Source of the DNA: Affinundibacterium flavidum
Lineage (GTDB): Bacteria > Pseudomonadota > Gammaproteobacteria > Burkholderiales > Burkholderiaceae_D
Length of the DNA: 64,000 nucleotides
Reading direction: 5' to 3'
Assembly: GCF_014284175.1 (NCBI RefSeq)
Contig: NZ_JACOGA010000002.1
Location: forward strand, 345,454-409,453
Position 1 is the stretch's first letter, and every line of letters starts with the position of its first letter. The notes below the pieces were generated by a model. It was not told the origin of the DNA, made no database searches, and saw only the letters and a list, made by a program, of their open reading frames with translations. The position numbers and the translations under genes are program-made. Positions 48,249 to 56,102 of the stretch are shown one piece after another.

Positions 48249-49847
48249 TTACCAAGTTTTAATCTGCGCAAAACTCAGGTCAAATTTTGCCAGATATTTA
48301 CGCAAACGATCCGCATCATTCGACATCTTTTTTTCTTTGCGGCTATATTCAAATAAACTTCGTCCCGCATCCGACAGATTATGCGCAGATCGACAAACTT
48401 GAATCACATAAGCGAGTTGCGCCTGATCGAAAGGATCTATGCTTTCCTTCAATGCTAGCCAATCTGGATGATCCAATTTTTCAACCTCATTGCCAATATT
48501 TAAGATTGCGTGCTGGTTGCGTTGCTGCAGCCGTTGGATTTCTTTCTCTACTGCGGCAAGGTCGATACGCCCACCATCTGCCAAGGTTGCCATGCGCAAT
48601 AAACTAGCAGACAGGTCACGGAAATTGCCAGCCCATACAGTCGTACCTGCCATCGCGTACTGCAGATAAATTTTCTTGGCATCCGAATTAAAACGTATCT
48701 TCTTTCCGAGTTGATTGGCAATTCTATCCAATTCAAAATCGAGATTCGGCTCTATGTCCTCACGTCTGTCTTTTAAACCTGGCAACGTATAAAGCCAGGT
48801 GTTAATACGGGCGAATAAATCTTCACGAAAACGTCCGCTACGCACATCTTGCGCCAGATCTCTATGGGTGCCAGCGATCAGTTGAAAATGACTTTCAACT
48901 TCTTTATCGCCACCCATGGGAAAGAAGCGCTTTTCCTCTATCGCTTTAAGTAACATCGCTTGCTCATCTAATCCCAGCTCGCCGATTTCATCCAAAAACA
49001 ATAAACCATTATCCGCCGCTTTCAGATAGCCAGCTCTCGCCTGCAGCGCACCAGTGAACGAACCTTTGACGTGTCCAAACAAAGCCGACATCGCACCATC
49101 GCCGCGCAAGGTTGCGCAATTGACGTCGATAAAATCACCCTGCAATTGATGCTTAGCTTTTTTTAATTCATAGATACGGCGCGCTAGAAATGATTTGCCA
49201 GCGCCAGTCGGTCCCGTCAATAAAATCGGTGTTTGCGAACGCAAGGCGACCTGTTCGATTTCTTCTATAGTGCGATTGAAGCTCGCATTTTTTGTAGCAA
49301 TGCCAAACTTCAAAAACGATAGATCTTCTTGCCGTTCTTCTTCAAAACGCGTAGCGAGTTGATTGTATTGCGAGAGATCGAGATCAACCACCGCCACTTG
49401 TCCGGTTTCGGGAAATCCGCCTCGACGCGGCGGAGAAGTTTGCAATAACTTTGCAGGAAAATAACGCGCCTCTGTTAATAAGAACAAGCAAATCTGCGCC
49501 ACGTGCGTACCAGTCGTGATATGCACCAGATACTCATACGCACTGGTATCGAAATCGTAGCGCCGTACAAAGTCGTGCAAGGCCGAATAAACCTCGACAA
49601 AATCCCAAGGATCTTCAATCTGCATCAACACAGGTTCAACAACAGTCTCGGGCGAAACACGCTTGATATCAGCAGTGACTAATTTCAACAAATCGCCTTT
49701 ACCGCCGCCGTGAAATAACACGAGCCTGTGGATCAACACGTCTTCTTGCTGGCACAAAGATACCGTTGGACGCCAACGCTCCCATCTGCCCGCATTAAAC
49801 CCTGCATCCAGGGTCGTGCCTAAAAAGCCAAAAACAATCTTATCCAT
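48249..49847 (-). CDS. rtcR: sigma-54-dependent activator of the RNA repair operon
   Basis: A 532-residue RtcR. The N-terminal 180 residues form the CARF-like sensor domain (KIVFGFLGTTLDAG; YLVHITTGTHVAQICLFLLTEARYFPAKLLQTSPPR). The AAA+ domain has Walker A GPTGAGKS near 212-219, a sigma-54 contact loop GSFTGA near 262 (variant of GAFTGA) and Walker B LLFLDEIGEL near 285. A C-terminal helix-turn-helix region ends the protein. In known systems the CARF domain senses RNA ends or tRNA fragments and releases AAA+ activity. It is transcribed divergently from the repair operon, 136 bases from the sigma-54 promoter. Confidence 0.96.
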   Translation of the reverse strand: MDKIVFGFLGTTLDAGFNAGRWERWRPTVSLCQQEDVLIHRLVLFHGGGKGDLLKLVTADIKRVSPETVVEPVLMQIEDPWDFVEVYSALHDFVRRYDFDTSAYEYLVHITTGTHVAQICLFLLTEARYFPAKLLQTSPPRRGGFPETGQVAVVDLDLSQYNQLATRFEEERQEDLSFLKFGIATKNASFNRTIEEIEQVALRSQTPILLTGPTGAGKSFLARRIYELKKAKHQLQGDFIDVNCATLRGDGAMSALFGHVKGSFTGALQARAGYLKAADNGLLFLDEIGELGLDEQAMLLKAIEEKRFFPMGGDKEVESHFQLIAGTHRDLAQDVRSGRFREDLFARINTWLYTLPGLKDRREDIEPNLDFELDRIANQLGKKIRFNSDAKKIYLQYAMAGTTVWAGNFRDLSASLLRMATLADGGRIDLAAVEKEIQRLQQRNQHAILNIGNEVEKLDHPDWLALKESIDPFDQAQLAYVIQVCRSAHNLSDAGRSLFEYSRKEKKMSNDADRLRKYLAKFDLSFAQIKTW

Positions 49848-50137
49848 TTTTATAAACCGATATATAAATTTATCTTAATACATAGTATCTCGCAAAGTCG
49901 AATCTTAAGCAAAAACTTCTCAGTAAAAATTTATTCATTAAAAATCAATTACTTATAAGAATTCTTGTGCGCCAGTTACAAACTGGCACGCTTATCGCAA
50001 TAGAGAAGATGTCTTAAGCGAATTCGCCTGCAACAGGTAAGGGTTCAAAAAGCCCTTCCGGTACATGGATCTCAATCAGGAGTCTCTCCAACATTGATAG
50101 AAACCAAGTATGCCGCAACGAGGGAAATTAAGGTATT
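49848..50137. other. rtcR/rtc divergent regulatory region and 5' leader
   Basis: The AT-rich left part (49848-49970) is where RtcR enhancer sites should lie; it includes the palindrome AAGAATTCTT at 49957-49966. GCCAGTT/AACTGGC (49971-49987, 3-base loop) overlaps the -24 box. Downstream of the promoter the leader contains a small hairpin AAGGG/CCCTT at 50039-50057. No coding frame is convincing. Confidence 0.55.
49984..49999 (+). promoter_or_regulatory. sigma-54 promoter of the RNA repair operon
   Basis: TGGCACG, CTTA, TCGCA: the -24 GG (49985-49986) and -12 GC (49997-49998) are separated by exactly ten bases, as required. Only TTGC to TCGC departs from the consensus. Transcription would start near 50010, toward the tRNA-like RNAs and slipin. 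The divergent rtcR gene makes the assignment strong. Confidence 0.85.
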
Positions 50138-50188
50138 GGCGATGATTCTGGGGAATGCCCTCAGGTTCGATTCCTGACATCGTCACCA
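50138..50188 (+). ncRNA. tmRNA-like acceptor/T-arm minihelix ending in ACCA
   Basis: GGCGATG (50138-50144) pairs over 7 bp with CATCGTC (50178-50184, one G-U at the second pair), followed by ACCA. The T-arm TCAGG, TTCGATT, CCTGA (50161-50177) sits directly on the acceptor stem. Between them are only 16 bases, starting ATTCTGG, the sequence found right after the acceptor strand in tmRNA. There is no D-stem, anticodon arm or mRNA-like part. It looks like a tRNA-like domain with its middle removed, in the transcribed leader of the repair operon. Role unknown; candidates are an RtcR ligand decoy, an RtcB/RtcA substrate or a Y-RNA-type module. Confidence 0.65.
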
Positions 50189-50191
50189 CAA

Positions 50192-50258
50192 TGGATAGCT
50201 CATTCTGGTAGAGCAACTGACCAAGGATCAGTCTGTAGCGGGTTCGAATCCCGTTCCA
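50192..50258 (+). ncRNA. tRNA-like cloverleaf with truncated acceptor stem
   Basis: The acceptor is only 4 bp (TGGA/TCCA). The D-arm is GCTC, loop ATTCTGGTA, GAGC. The anticodon-like arm is ACTGA, loop CCAAGGA, TCAGT (5 bp perfect). The variable region is CTGTA and the T-arm GCGGG, TTCGAAT, CCCGT. Position 33 is C instead of the invariant U, and the acceptor stem does not extend to 7 bp, so it is not a decoding tRNA. A small hairpin (ACACT/AGTGT, 50261-50277) follows. Bacterial Y RNAs of rtc operons (YrlA) contain a comparable tRNA-like module; no Rsr/Ro60 gene is present here. Confidence 0.72.
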
Positions 50259-50529
50259 ACACACTCTCAAAAAGTGTTTCGTAAGCAAGAAAAGTAGTAC
50301 AGGGTGGGAAGATGACATTTGCAAGCAAACAGAAATCTTCTTTGCGCTTCGCCGAGGTTTTTGAACTCTAGGCAGGTGGTCAGTAGCAATCGTCATCATC
50401 AGTGATAAGGAGTAAGCATTTATCTGGATGAGCGCGACACTACTTACCCACGCCTATGACAACAAGAACTTCCGCGACGCGCAAAACACCCTGCTTTTAA
50501 AAAATAGAAGTAGAACAAGGACAATAAAA
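50259..50529 (+). other. leader between tRNA-like RNAs and slipin
   Basis: A 271-base transcribed spacer. It contains a hairpin with GAAGAT (50309-50314) pairing with ATCTTC (50335-50340) and an inner TTTGC/GCAAA. An upstream in-frame ATG at 50428 would add 34 residues to slipin but lacks a ribosome site at the right distance. Confidence 0.5.
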
Positions 50530-51660
50530 ATGAAAATCAAAGTACAAAAAAATGAACGTGCGATCATCTACAAAGACAAAGCATTTGAAGCTATCGTTGG
50601 ACCTGGCGAACACCGCTACTTCCAATTTTTTACAGAATTTACCGCACAAATATTCGATATGGATAATGTGCGCTTTGAACACAGCATCGCAGAATCATTA
50701 CGCCGTCACGAACCAGAAGTCGTTGCCGACAATTTTCACGTGATCGATGTAGCAGATGAAGCCGTTGTACTGCGCTATGAGAATCAAAGTTTGGTAGAAA
50801 TTATGGCGCCAGGCACTCGCAAATTGTTTTGGAAATTCGGTGCAGAACAAACTTTTGAAGTCATCGATATCGCTGAACAGTACACCGTCTCTCATAAATT
50901 GATGAGCTATTTAGCGCAACCTGCTTTACGTGGAAAAACCATTGCAGGTTTACAGAATATTTTGCCAGTCCAAGTACCAGAATCGCACATCGCTTTATTG
51001 AAGGTCGATGGAAAATTAGTGCAAGTATTAGGCGCTGGCAAAACGGCTTACTGGCGATTCAACCGCGAGATTCAAAGTGAACTAGTGGATACTCGCTTGC
51101 AATCGTTGGAAGTGGCTGGCCAAGAAATTTTGACTCGCGACAAAGTAAGTCTGCGCATTAACTTGAACGCCAACTGGCAATTCGAGGACGCAGAATTAGC
51201 CTATAACCGCTTAGCCAAACCAGCCGAGCACATCTATCGCGAATTACAATTCGCCTTGCGTGCCGCGGTAGGAACCCGTAGCCTTGATGAACTGTTGGAA
51301 AACAAACAAATCATCGATGCTGTGGTAGATCAACACTTACAAGAGAAGTTGCAAGGCTTCGGCGTAAAAGTTTTGAGCGTGGGCGTGAAAGACATCGTGT
51401 TACCAGGTGATATGAAGCTCTTATTGGCGCAAGTGGTAGAAGCAGAAAAAGCCGCGCAAGCCAACGTCATCCGCAGACGAGAAGAAACCAACGCGACTCG
51501 ATCAATGTTGAACACCGCAAGAGTCATGGAAAACAACCCAACCGCCTTGCGCTTAAAAGAGTTAGAGACTTTAGAAAAAGTCGCAGAACGCATAGATAAA
51601 ATCTCCGTGTTCGGTGGCTTGGATCAGGTCTTGAATGGCTTGGTGAAGATTAATGTGTGA
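50530..51660 (+). CDS. slipin (SPFH/stomatin family) of the RNA repair operon
   Basis: A 376-residue SPFH-domain protein (KIKVQKNERAIIYKDKAFEAIVGPGEHRYF; LVDTRLQSLEVAGQEILTRDKVSLRINLNANWQFED), with a C-terminal coiled-coil-prone stretch (LLLAQVVEAEKAAQANVIRRREETNATRSMLN). It has no clear membrane helix at the N-terminus. The ATG at 50530 has AAGGA upstream. Slipins recur in rtcB operons, where their role is unknown; a membrane or scaffolding function is a guess. Confidence 0.9.
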   Translation: MKIKVQKNERAIIYKDKAFEAIVGPGEHRYFQFFTEFTAQIFDMDNVRFEHSIAESLRRHEPEVVADNFHVIDVADEAVVLRYENQSLVEIMAPGTRKLFWKFGAEQTFEVIDIAEQYTVSHKLMSYLAQPALRGKTIAGLQNILPVQVPESHIALLKVDGKLVQVLGAGKTAYWRFNREIQSELVDTRLQSLEVAGQEILTRDKVSLRINLNANWQFEDAELAYNRLAKPAEHIYRELQFALRAAVGTRSLDELLENKQIIDAVVDQHLQEKLQGFGVKVLSVGVKDIVLPGDMKLLLAQVVEAEKAAQANVIRRREETNATRSMLNTARVMENNPTALRLKELETLEKVAERIDKISVFGGLDQVLNGLVKINV

Positions 51661-51669
51661 GAACAAAAA

Positions 51670-51755
51670 TTGTAGGGCGGGTGCAACCCGCGCCGCCAGA
51701 ACGAAGTGCGATCGAGACCGACCTTTAGGCGGCGCGGGTTGCACCCGCCCTACAA
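51670..51755. repeat. palindromic repeat with 28-bp perfect arms
   Basis: The arms start TTGTAGGGCGGGTGCAACCC and end as its exact complement, 28 bp each side (51670-51697 and 51728-51755), around a 30-base loop. It lies between slipin and the phosphatase gene, inside the operon, and would form a very stable RNA hairpin. Confidence 0.9.
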
Positions 51756-51770
51756 AATCAAGTTAAAACT

Positions 51771-52244
51771 ATGAACAATAAACCACTTTATATTTTCGAC
51801 CTCGATGGAACAATGGCCATAATTGACCATCGACGCCATTGGGTACAAAAAGAAAAACCGAGCTGCGAAGATTGGCATCAATTTCATATCGAATGCGAAT
51901 TTGATGTACCTAATACCAGCGTCATCCAGACTATGGAAATATTACGTAATAGCGGCGCAGACATTTGGATTTTCTCCGGACGCAGTGATGAAGTTCGGGA
52001 AATGACAGAAAATTGGTTAATGAAACACGCCAACTTTAATGCCGATGAATTACAAACAGCTTTATCAATGCGCATCGCCGGTGACTTTACACCAGATGAT
52101 GAACTTAAATTAATTTGGTTAGCCAATATGCTGGACGAAGATAGAAACCGCCTCGTCGCCGTTTTTGATGACCGCGACAGAGTGGTGCAAATGTGGCGGC
52201 AAGAAGGCATCAGTTGTTTTCAAGTCGCGCTAGGAAACTTTTAA
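51771..52244 (+). CDS. HAD phosphatase similar to the 3'-phosphatase domain of polynucleotide kinase
   Basis: A 157-residue protein. The DxD nucleophile motif is IFDLDGTMA (Asp10, Asp12), motif II is IFSGRSDEV (near 66-74), and the C-terminal FDDRDRVVQMWRQEGISCFQVALGNF strongly resembles the phosphatase half of T4 Pnkp. There is no kinase domain. In an RtcB operon it could trim 3'-phosphate or cyclic-phosphate ends and so compete with or precede sealing; that is inference. The upstream ribosome site is weak. Confidence 0.88.
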   Translation: MNNKPLYIFDLDGTMAIIDHRRHWVQKEKPSCEDWHQFHIECEFDVPNTSVIQTMEILRNSGADIWIFSGRSDEVREMTENWLMKHANFNADELQTALSMRIAGDFTPDDELKLIWLANMLDEDRNRLVAVFDDRDRVVQMWRQEGISCFQVALGNF

Positions 52245-52247
52245 GGC

Positions 52248-52326
52248 GTAGGTTGGACTGAACGAAGTAAAGCCCAACATCTCGAAGAAACATCAAGCAA
52301 TTGCTGGGCTTATTAGCCCAGCCTAC
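52248..52326. repeat. intercistronic palindromic repeat
   Basis: GTAGGTTGG at the left matches CCAGCCTAC at the right imperfectly. The right half contains a perfect 8-bp hairpin GCTGGGCT, TATT, AGCCCAGC (52303-52322). It lies between the phosphatase and rtcB genes, where it may affect mRNA stability. Confidence 0.75.
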
Positions 52327-52355
52327 AAGAATAAAGACGAACAAAGAATTAAATC

Positions 52356-53585
52356 ATGAACAAACAAAATTACGAATTATTAGAAGTAGCTAACGCCGCG
52401 CCAATCAAAATGTGGACTGAAGGTGTACCCGTTGAAGACGATGCTAAACAGCAATTGATCAATACCGCGAAAATGCCATTTATTTTCAAACATTTAGCGG
52501 TGATGCCGGACGTGCATTTGGGGAAAGGCTCCACCATTGGTAGTGTAATTCCTACGCATAAAGCGATTATCCCCGCTGCAGTTGGGGTCGATATCGGTTG
52601 TGGAATGATCGCTTGCAAAACCACGTTGAACGCCAAAGATTTGCCAGATAATCTTGGTCCGCTACGTGCCGCGATTGAAAAAGCTGTACCGCATGGACGA
52701 ACACCAAATCGGGGAGGTCGTGATAAGGGTTCCTGGGGAGATAAACCGCCAACATTAGTAGATGAAGCTTGGAAATCATTGGAAGGCACTTTCAAGGAAA
52801 TTACCGCCGATTATCCCAAATTGAAGAACACCAATCAGTACAAACATTTGGGAACTTTAGGAACCGGTAATCACTTCATCGAAATTTGCCTGGATGAAAA
52901 AGATGCCGTGTGGATCATGTTGCATTCAGGTTCACGTGGTGTAGGTAATGCGATAGGAACCATGTTTATCGAGTTGGCGAAAAAAGATATGCAGCAGCAT
53001 TTGTGCAATATCCCGGATCAAGACTTGGCTTACTTTGAAGAAGGCAGCAAATATTTTGGAGATTACGTGAAAGCGGTAGGATGGGGACAAAAATTCGCCA
53101 AGACCAATCGCGAGATCATGATGCAACACGTCATTGATGCCATACGTAAGATCATTACCAAGCCTTTCGAAACTCACCTAGAAGCGGTGAACTGTCACCA
53201 CAACTATGTACAAAAAGAAACGCACTTTGGAGAAGAAGTGTATGTCACGCGTAAGGGTGCAGTGTCGGCGAAAAAAGGAGAGCTGGGAATTATTCCAGGA
53301 TCAATGGGCGCAAGAAGTTACATCGTGCGCGGATTAGGAAATGAAGAAAGCTTCCAATCCTGCAGTCACGGCGCAGGTCGCGTGATGAGTCGTACTAAGG
53401 CAAAAAAATTGTTTACGGTAGAAGATCAACAACGTGCCACAGAAGGTGTGGAATGCCGTAAAGATGCAGAAGTGATCGACGAAATTCCTATGGCTTACAA
53501 AGATATCGACGCGGTTATGCGAGCACAGAAGGATTTGGTGGAAGTGATGTATGTCTTAAAGCAAGTGGTATGTGTGAAGGGTTAA
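52356..53585 (+). CDS. rtcB: RNA-splicing ligase RtcB
   Basis: A 409-residue RtcB that joins 2',3'-cyclic-phosphate or 3'-phosphate ends to 5'-OH ends with GTP and Mn2+. Metal ligands fit the family: Asp79 and Cys82 in GVDIGCGM, His173 in GTGNHF, His190 in LHSGSRG, His281 in NCHHNY, and the guanylylated His338 in SHGAGR. Length equals E. coli RtcB. No archease gene is next to it. Confidence 0.97.
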   Translation: MNKQNYELLEVANAAPIKMWTEGVPVEDDAKQQLINTAKMPFIFKHLAVMPDVHLGKGSTIGSVIPTHKAIIPAAVGVDIGCGMIACKTTLNAKDLPDNLGPLRAAIEKAVPHGRTPNRGGRDKGSWGDKPPTLVDEAWKSLEGTFKEITADYPKLKNTNQYKHLGTLGTGNHFIEICLDEKDAVWIMLHSGSRGVGNAIGTMFIELAKKDMQQHLCNIPDQDLAYFEEGSKYFGDYVKAVGWGQKFAKTNREIMMQHVIDAIRKIITKPFETHLEAVNCHHNYVQKETHFGEEVYVTRKGAVSAKKGELGIIPGSMGARSYIVRGLGNEESFQSCSHGAGRVMSRTKAKKLFTVEDQQRATEGVECRKDAEVIDEIPMAYKDIDAVMRAQKDLVEVMYVLKQVVCVKG

Positions 53586-53603
53586 ATTTTTAGAGAGAGT
53601 CCA

Positions 53604-55070
53604 ATGAATTGGTTAGACAGTATCAAACGAAAAATGGAAGCCAAATTGACTTCTATCGAAGTCATTGAAGAGTTAGGATTTGATACTTATTCCTGCTCAT
53701 TGGATGATTCTGCTTATGCTCATCATTTCGAAGCATGGCGCAACAACGGCATAGTCACAGAAGAAAACATGCAAAACCTTTCACCGACTGATGCCGAAAA
53801 GCAGCTATTCAATCGAAGTGGCTACGCAAGGGAGTTTGCTTTGTTGGTTTTGGTTGCACAGGACCATAAGCAATCATTTAACGCAGTGATTACAAGGCTC
53901 AATGACTATGTTAAAAAAAATCGAGCAATTGCGACAAAGACTGTTTTAGCTTGGTTAACCGAAGTTAGCATCGAAGAATTACTCGTCGCTTTACCAGCAC
54001 TAATGAATTTGCAAAGGCAAAGCAGAACAACTGCAGATGTAATTATCGCGGCCTTAAAGCAACGACTATTTGATCCGGCCAATCAAATAATGCTTTTACA
54101 AGCAATTGAACATAGCAATCACAAAATCGGTGCTTTGTGCTGGCAGCTATGTAATCAATTCTTCAATTGGAATGTGTATGAAAAAATTAGCTTTGCAGTA
54201 AAGTGCAAAGATATCTCAATCAAACATGCGATGTGTAGCGAAGTAAGCAAATTGACTGCGTCCGAATTATTGTCCTTTATACCGCAACTACAAAAGATCA
54301 AACTAATGCAGTTGCGGCGTGAGGTGCTTTTACAGTTAAGACGAAATGGGTTATTAGATGAAGTAGATTGCATCAAAACAGCCATATGGGATAAATCCTA
54401 TGGAATTCGTTGGATGGGACGGCTTTGGGCAAAAGAAGTGCCGCAATTTTTATATGATGAATACCATGATGCATTAACGGGAAAGCTGTCGATATCCAGA
54501 ATGCTCTTTGCACTTGAAGGATTGCGAGAATTAAACAAAGCCGATGGAATCGAATTATGTCTATCAGTCTTGAATTTCTCGCATATCAGCGTAAGAAGGC
54601 GAGCGCTTGAGACACTCTGCAAGCTCGACAAAAAAAATATCAATCACTACCTAAACCATTGTATTCGCGATCAAGACATTCAAATGCTGAAAACCTGTTT
54701 TCAAATTTCATTTCGTGAATCAAGTTTGTTTGATACGGCTCTACTACGCTCTTTGGCGGAAGTAAGAAAAAATGAGTCAATATTTTTCACTGAACTTCTT
54801 CGGTATGCCAATACTGTACTCGGTTGGCAAGGCATCGAATATGCAGCGCTCCTATCGTGTGCAGATTTCGACACAAAGAACAAAGTTAAAAATGAATTGC
54901 ACAGTTTCTTACGGACTTGGTCTAGGAGTCAACTATACCAAACCATCAGCAACGAGAAGTTTCAAGAAATTAGAACATGGTTGAATGACAATGAACTCAA
55001 TGCACTCGGAGATATAGGAAACGAAATTCGCTTCTTATTTAAGACAACAGAAAATAGATTTAAAACATGA
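53604..55070 (+). CDS. uncharacterised helical-repeat protein of the RNA repair operon
   Basis: A 488-residue soluble, nearly all-helical protein with the feel of HEAT/ARM repeats (for example LALEGLRELNKADGIELCLSVLNFSHISVRRRALETLCKLDKKNI near 290-335). There is no signal or membrane helix, and no catalytic motif I can recognise. GAGAG lies upstream of the ATG. It is tightly placed: 18 bases after rtcB and overlapping rtcA by ATGA, so it is made together with both. A scaffold or RNA/tRNA-binding role is plausible but unproven. It is the least known gene of the operon. Confidence 0.85.
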   Translation: MNWLDSIKRKMEAKLTSIEVIEELGFDTYSCSLDDSAYAHHFEAWRNNGIVTEENMQNLSPTDAEKQLFNRSGYAREFALLVLVAQDHKQSFNAVITRLNDYVKKNRAIATKTVLAWLTEVSIEELLVALPALMNLQRQSRTTADVIIAALKQRLFDPANQIMLLQAIEHSNHKIGALCWQLCNQFFNWNVYEKISFAVKCKDISIKHAMCSEVSKLTASELLSFIPQLQKIKLMQLRREVLLQLRRNGLLDEVDCIKTAIWDKSYGIRWMGRLWAKEVPQFLYDEYHDALTGKLSISRMLFALEGLRELNKADGIELCLSVLNFSHISVRRRALETLCKLDKKNINHYLNHCIRDQDIQMLKTCFQISFRESSLFDTALLRSLAEVRKNESIFFTELLRYANTVLGWQGIEYAALLSCADFDTKNKVKNELHSFLRTWSRSQLYQTISNEKFQEIRTWLNDNELNALGDIGNEIRFLFKTTENRFKT

Positions 55071-56101
55071 TACAAATAGACGCCTCACAAGGTGAAGGTG
55101 GTGGACAAATACTGCGTACCGCGCTGGCTTTGTCCATCATCACCCAGCAAGCAGTACAACTAAAAAACATCCGCGCCAAGCGCAGTAAGCCTGGTTTGAT
55201 GCGTCAGCATTTGACTTGCGTTCGTGCGGCGCAGGCGATTTCCGGCGCGACGGTGGAAGGAGATGCGCTGGGGAGTACGCAGCTTAGTTTTAAACCTGGT
55301 CCAGTTAAAGCGGGCGAGTATGCTTTTGCGATTGGTACTGCAGGTAGCTGTGCTCTGGTATTGCAAACCATTTTATGGCCTTTACTATTTGCCGACGCAG
55401 AAAGCACAGTGACTATTGAAGGCGGTACGCATGTGCCGATGTCACCCTCATTTGAGTTTTTAGAATTTAGTTTTTTGCCAGCGATTCAGAAGATGGGTGT
55501 GCATGCACAGTTGGAATTGCTCAAACATGGATTCTATCCTGGCGGCGGAGGAAAATTGCGTGCAGAGCTTAAGCCTTGGCACACGCAAGCTGCGCTGGAC
55601 TTACAAAGTCGTGGTGAGCGTATCAGCCAGCATGGTTTATGCTTAATCGCTAATCTAGATCAAAGTGTCGCGGACAAACAATTAGCAGAAGTCAGACGCT
55701 ATTTGAATTGGAATGCCGAAGATGTAGTACATCAGGGTTTACGTAACTCACATGGCGTTGGTAATGCACTGGTTTTAAATGTGCAAAATACCGAACACAC
55801 AGAGATCGTCACCAGTTATGGCGACAAATCTAAATCCAGTGAATTCGTGGCGCAACAAGCTTGTACTGAAATGAAGCATTACTTAGCTAGCGACGCTGCG
55901 GTGGGTGAACACATTGCCGATCAACTCGTGCTGCCACTGGCTTTGGTTGGTGGAAAATTCACGACCAATATTATCAGCGAACATTTCAAAACCAATTGTG
56001 CAATTATTCAAGCGTTTTTGAATGTCGTATTTAAGATAGAAAAATTAAACGCACACTGCTATTTGGTGGAGGTGGGGGCGGAGGTGCAGAAAGAAAAATA
56101 A
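55067..56101 (+). CDS. rtcA: RNA 3'-terminal phosphate cyclase
   Basis: A 344-residue RtcA (IDASQGEGGGQILRTALALSIITQQAVQLKNIRAKR; HGFYPGGGGKLRAEL). The adenylylated histidine is in ISEHFKTN near residue 306. It converts a 3'-phosphate to a 2',3'-cyclic phosphate with ATP, making RtcB substrates. Its ATG overlaps the upstream stop by four bases. Confidence 0.97.
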   Translation: MIQIDASQGEGGGQILRTALALSIITQQAVQLKNIRAKRSKPGLMRQHLTCVRAAQAISGATVEGDALGSTQLSFKPGPVKAGEYAFAIGTAGSCALVLQTILWPLLFADAESTVTIEGGTHVPMSPSFEFLEFSFLPAIQKMGVHAQLELLKHGFYPGGGGKLRAELKPWHTQAALDLQSRGERISQHGLCLIANLDQSVADKQLAEVRRYLNWNAEDVVHQGLRNSHGVGNALVLNVQNTEHTEIVTSYGDKSKSSEFVAQQACTEMKHYLASDAAVGEHIADQLVLPLALVGGKFTTNIISEHFKTNCAIIQAFLNVVFKIEKLNAHCYLVEVGAEVQKEK

Positions 56102-56102
56102 A

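Noticed and set aside
50076..50399. 107-codon frame antisense to the rtc leader
   Set aside because: It lies over the tRNA-like RNAs on the opposite strand and has no ribosome site or protein-like character.
50418..50459. Possible 13-codon leader peptide beginning ATT after AAGGAG
   Set aside because: ATT starts are very rare and nothing else supports translation; left as chance.
50428..50529. N-terminal extension of slipin from the ATG at 50428
   Set aside because: The AAGGAG nearby is about 15 bases away, and the 34 residues do not resemble slipins; ATG at 50530 has AAGGA at a normal distance.
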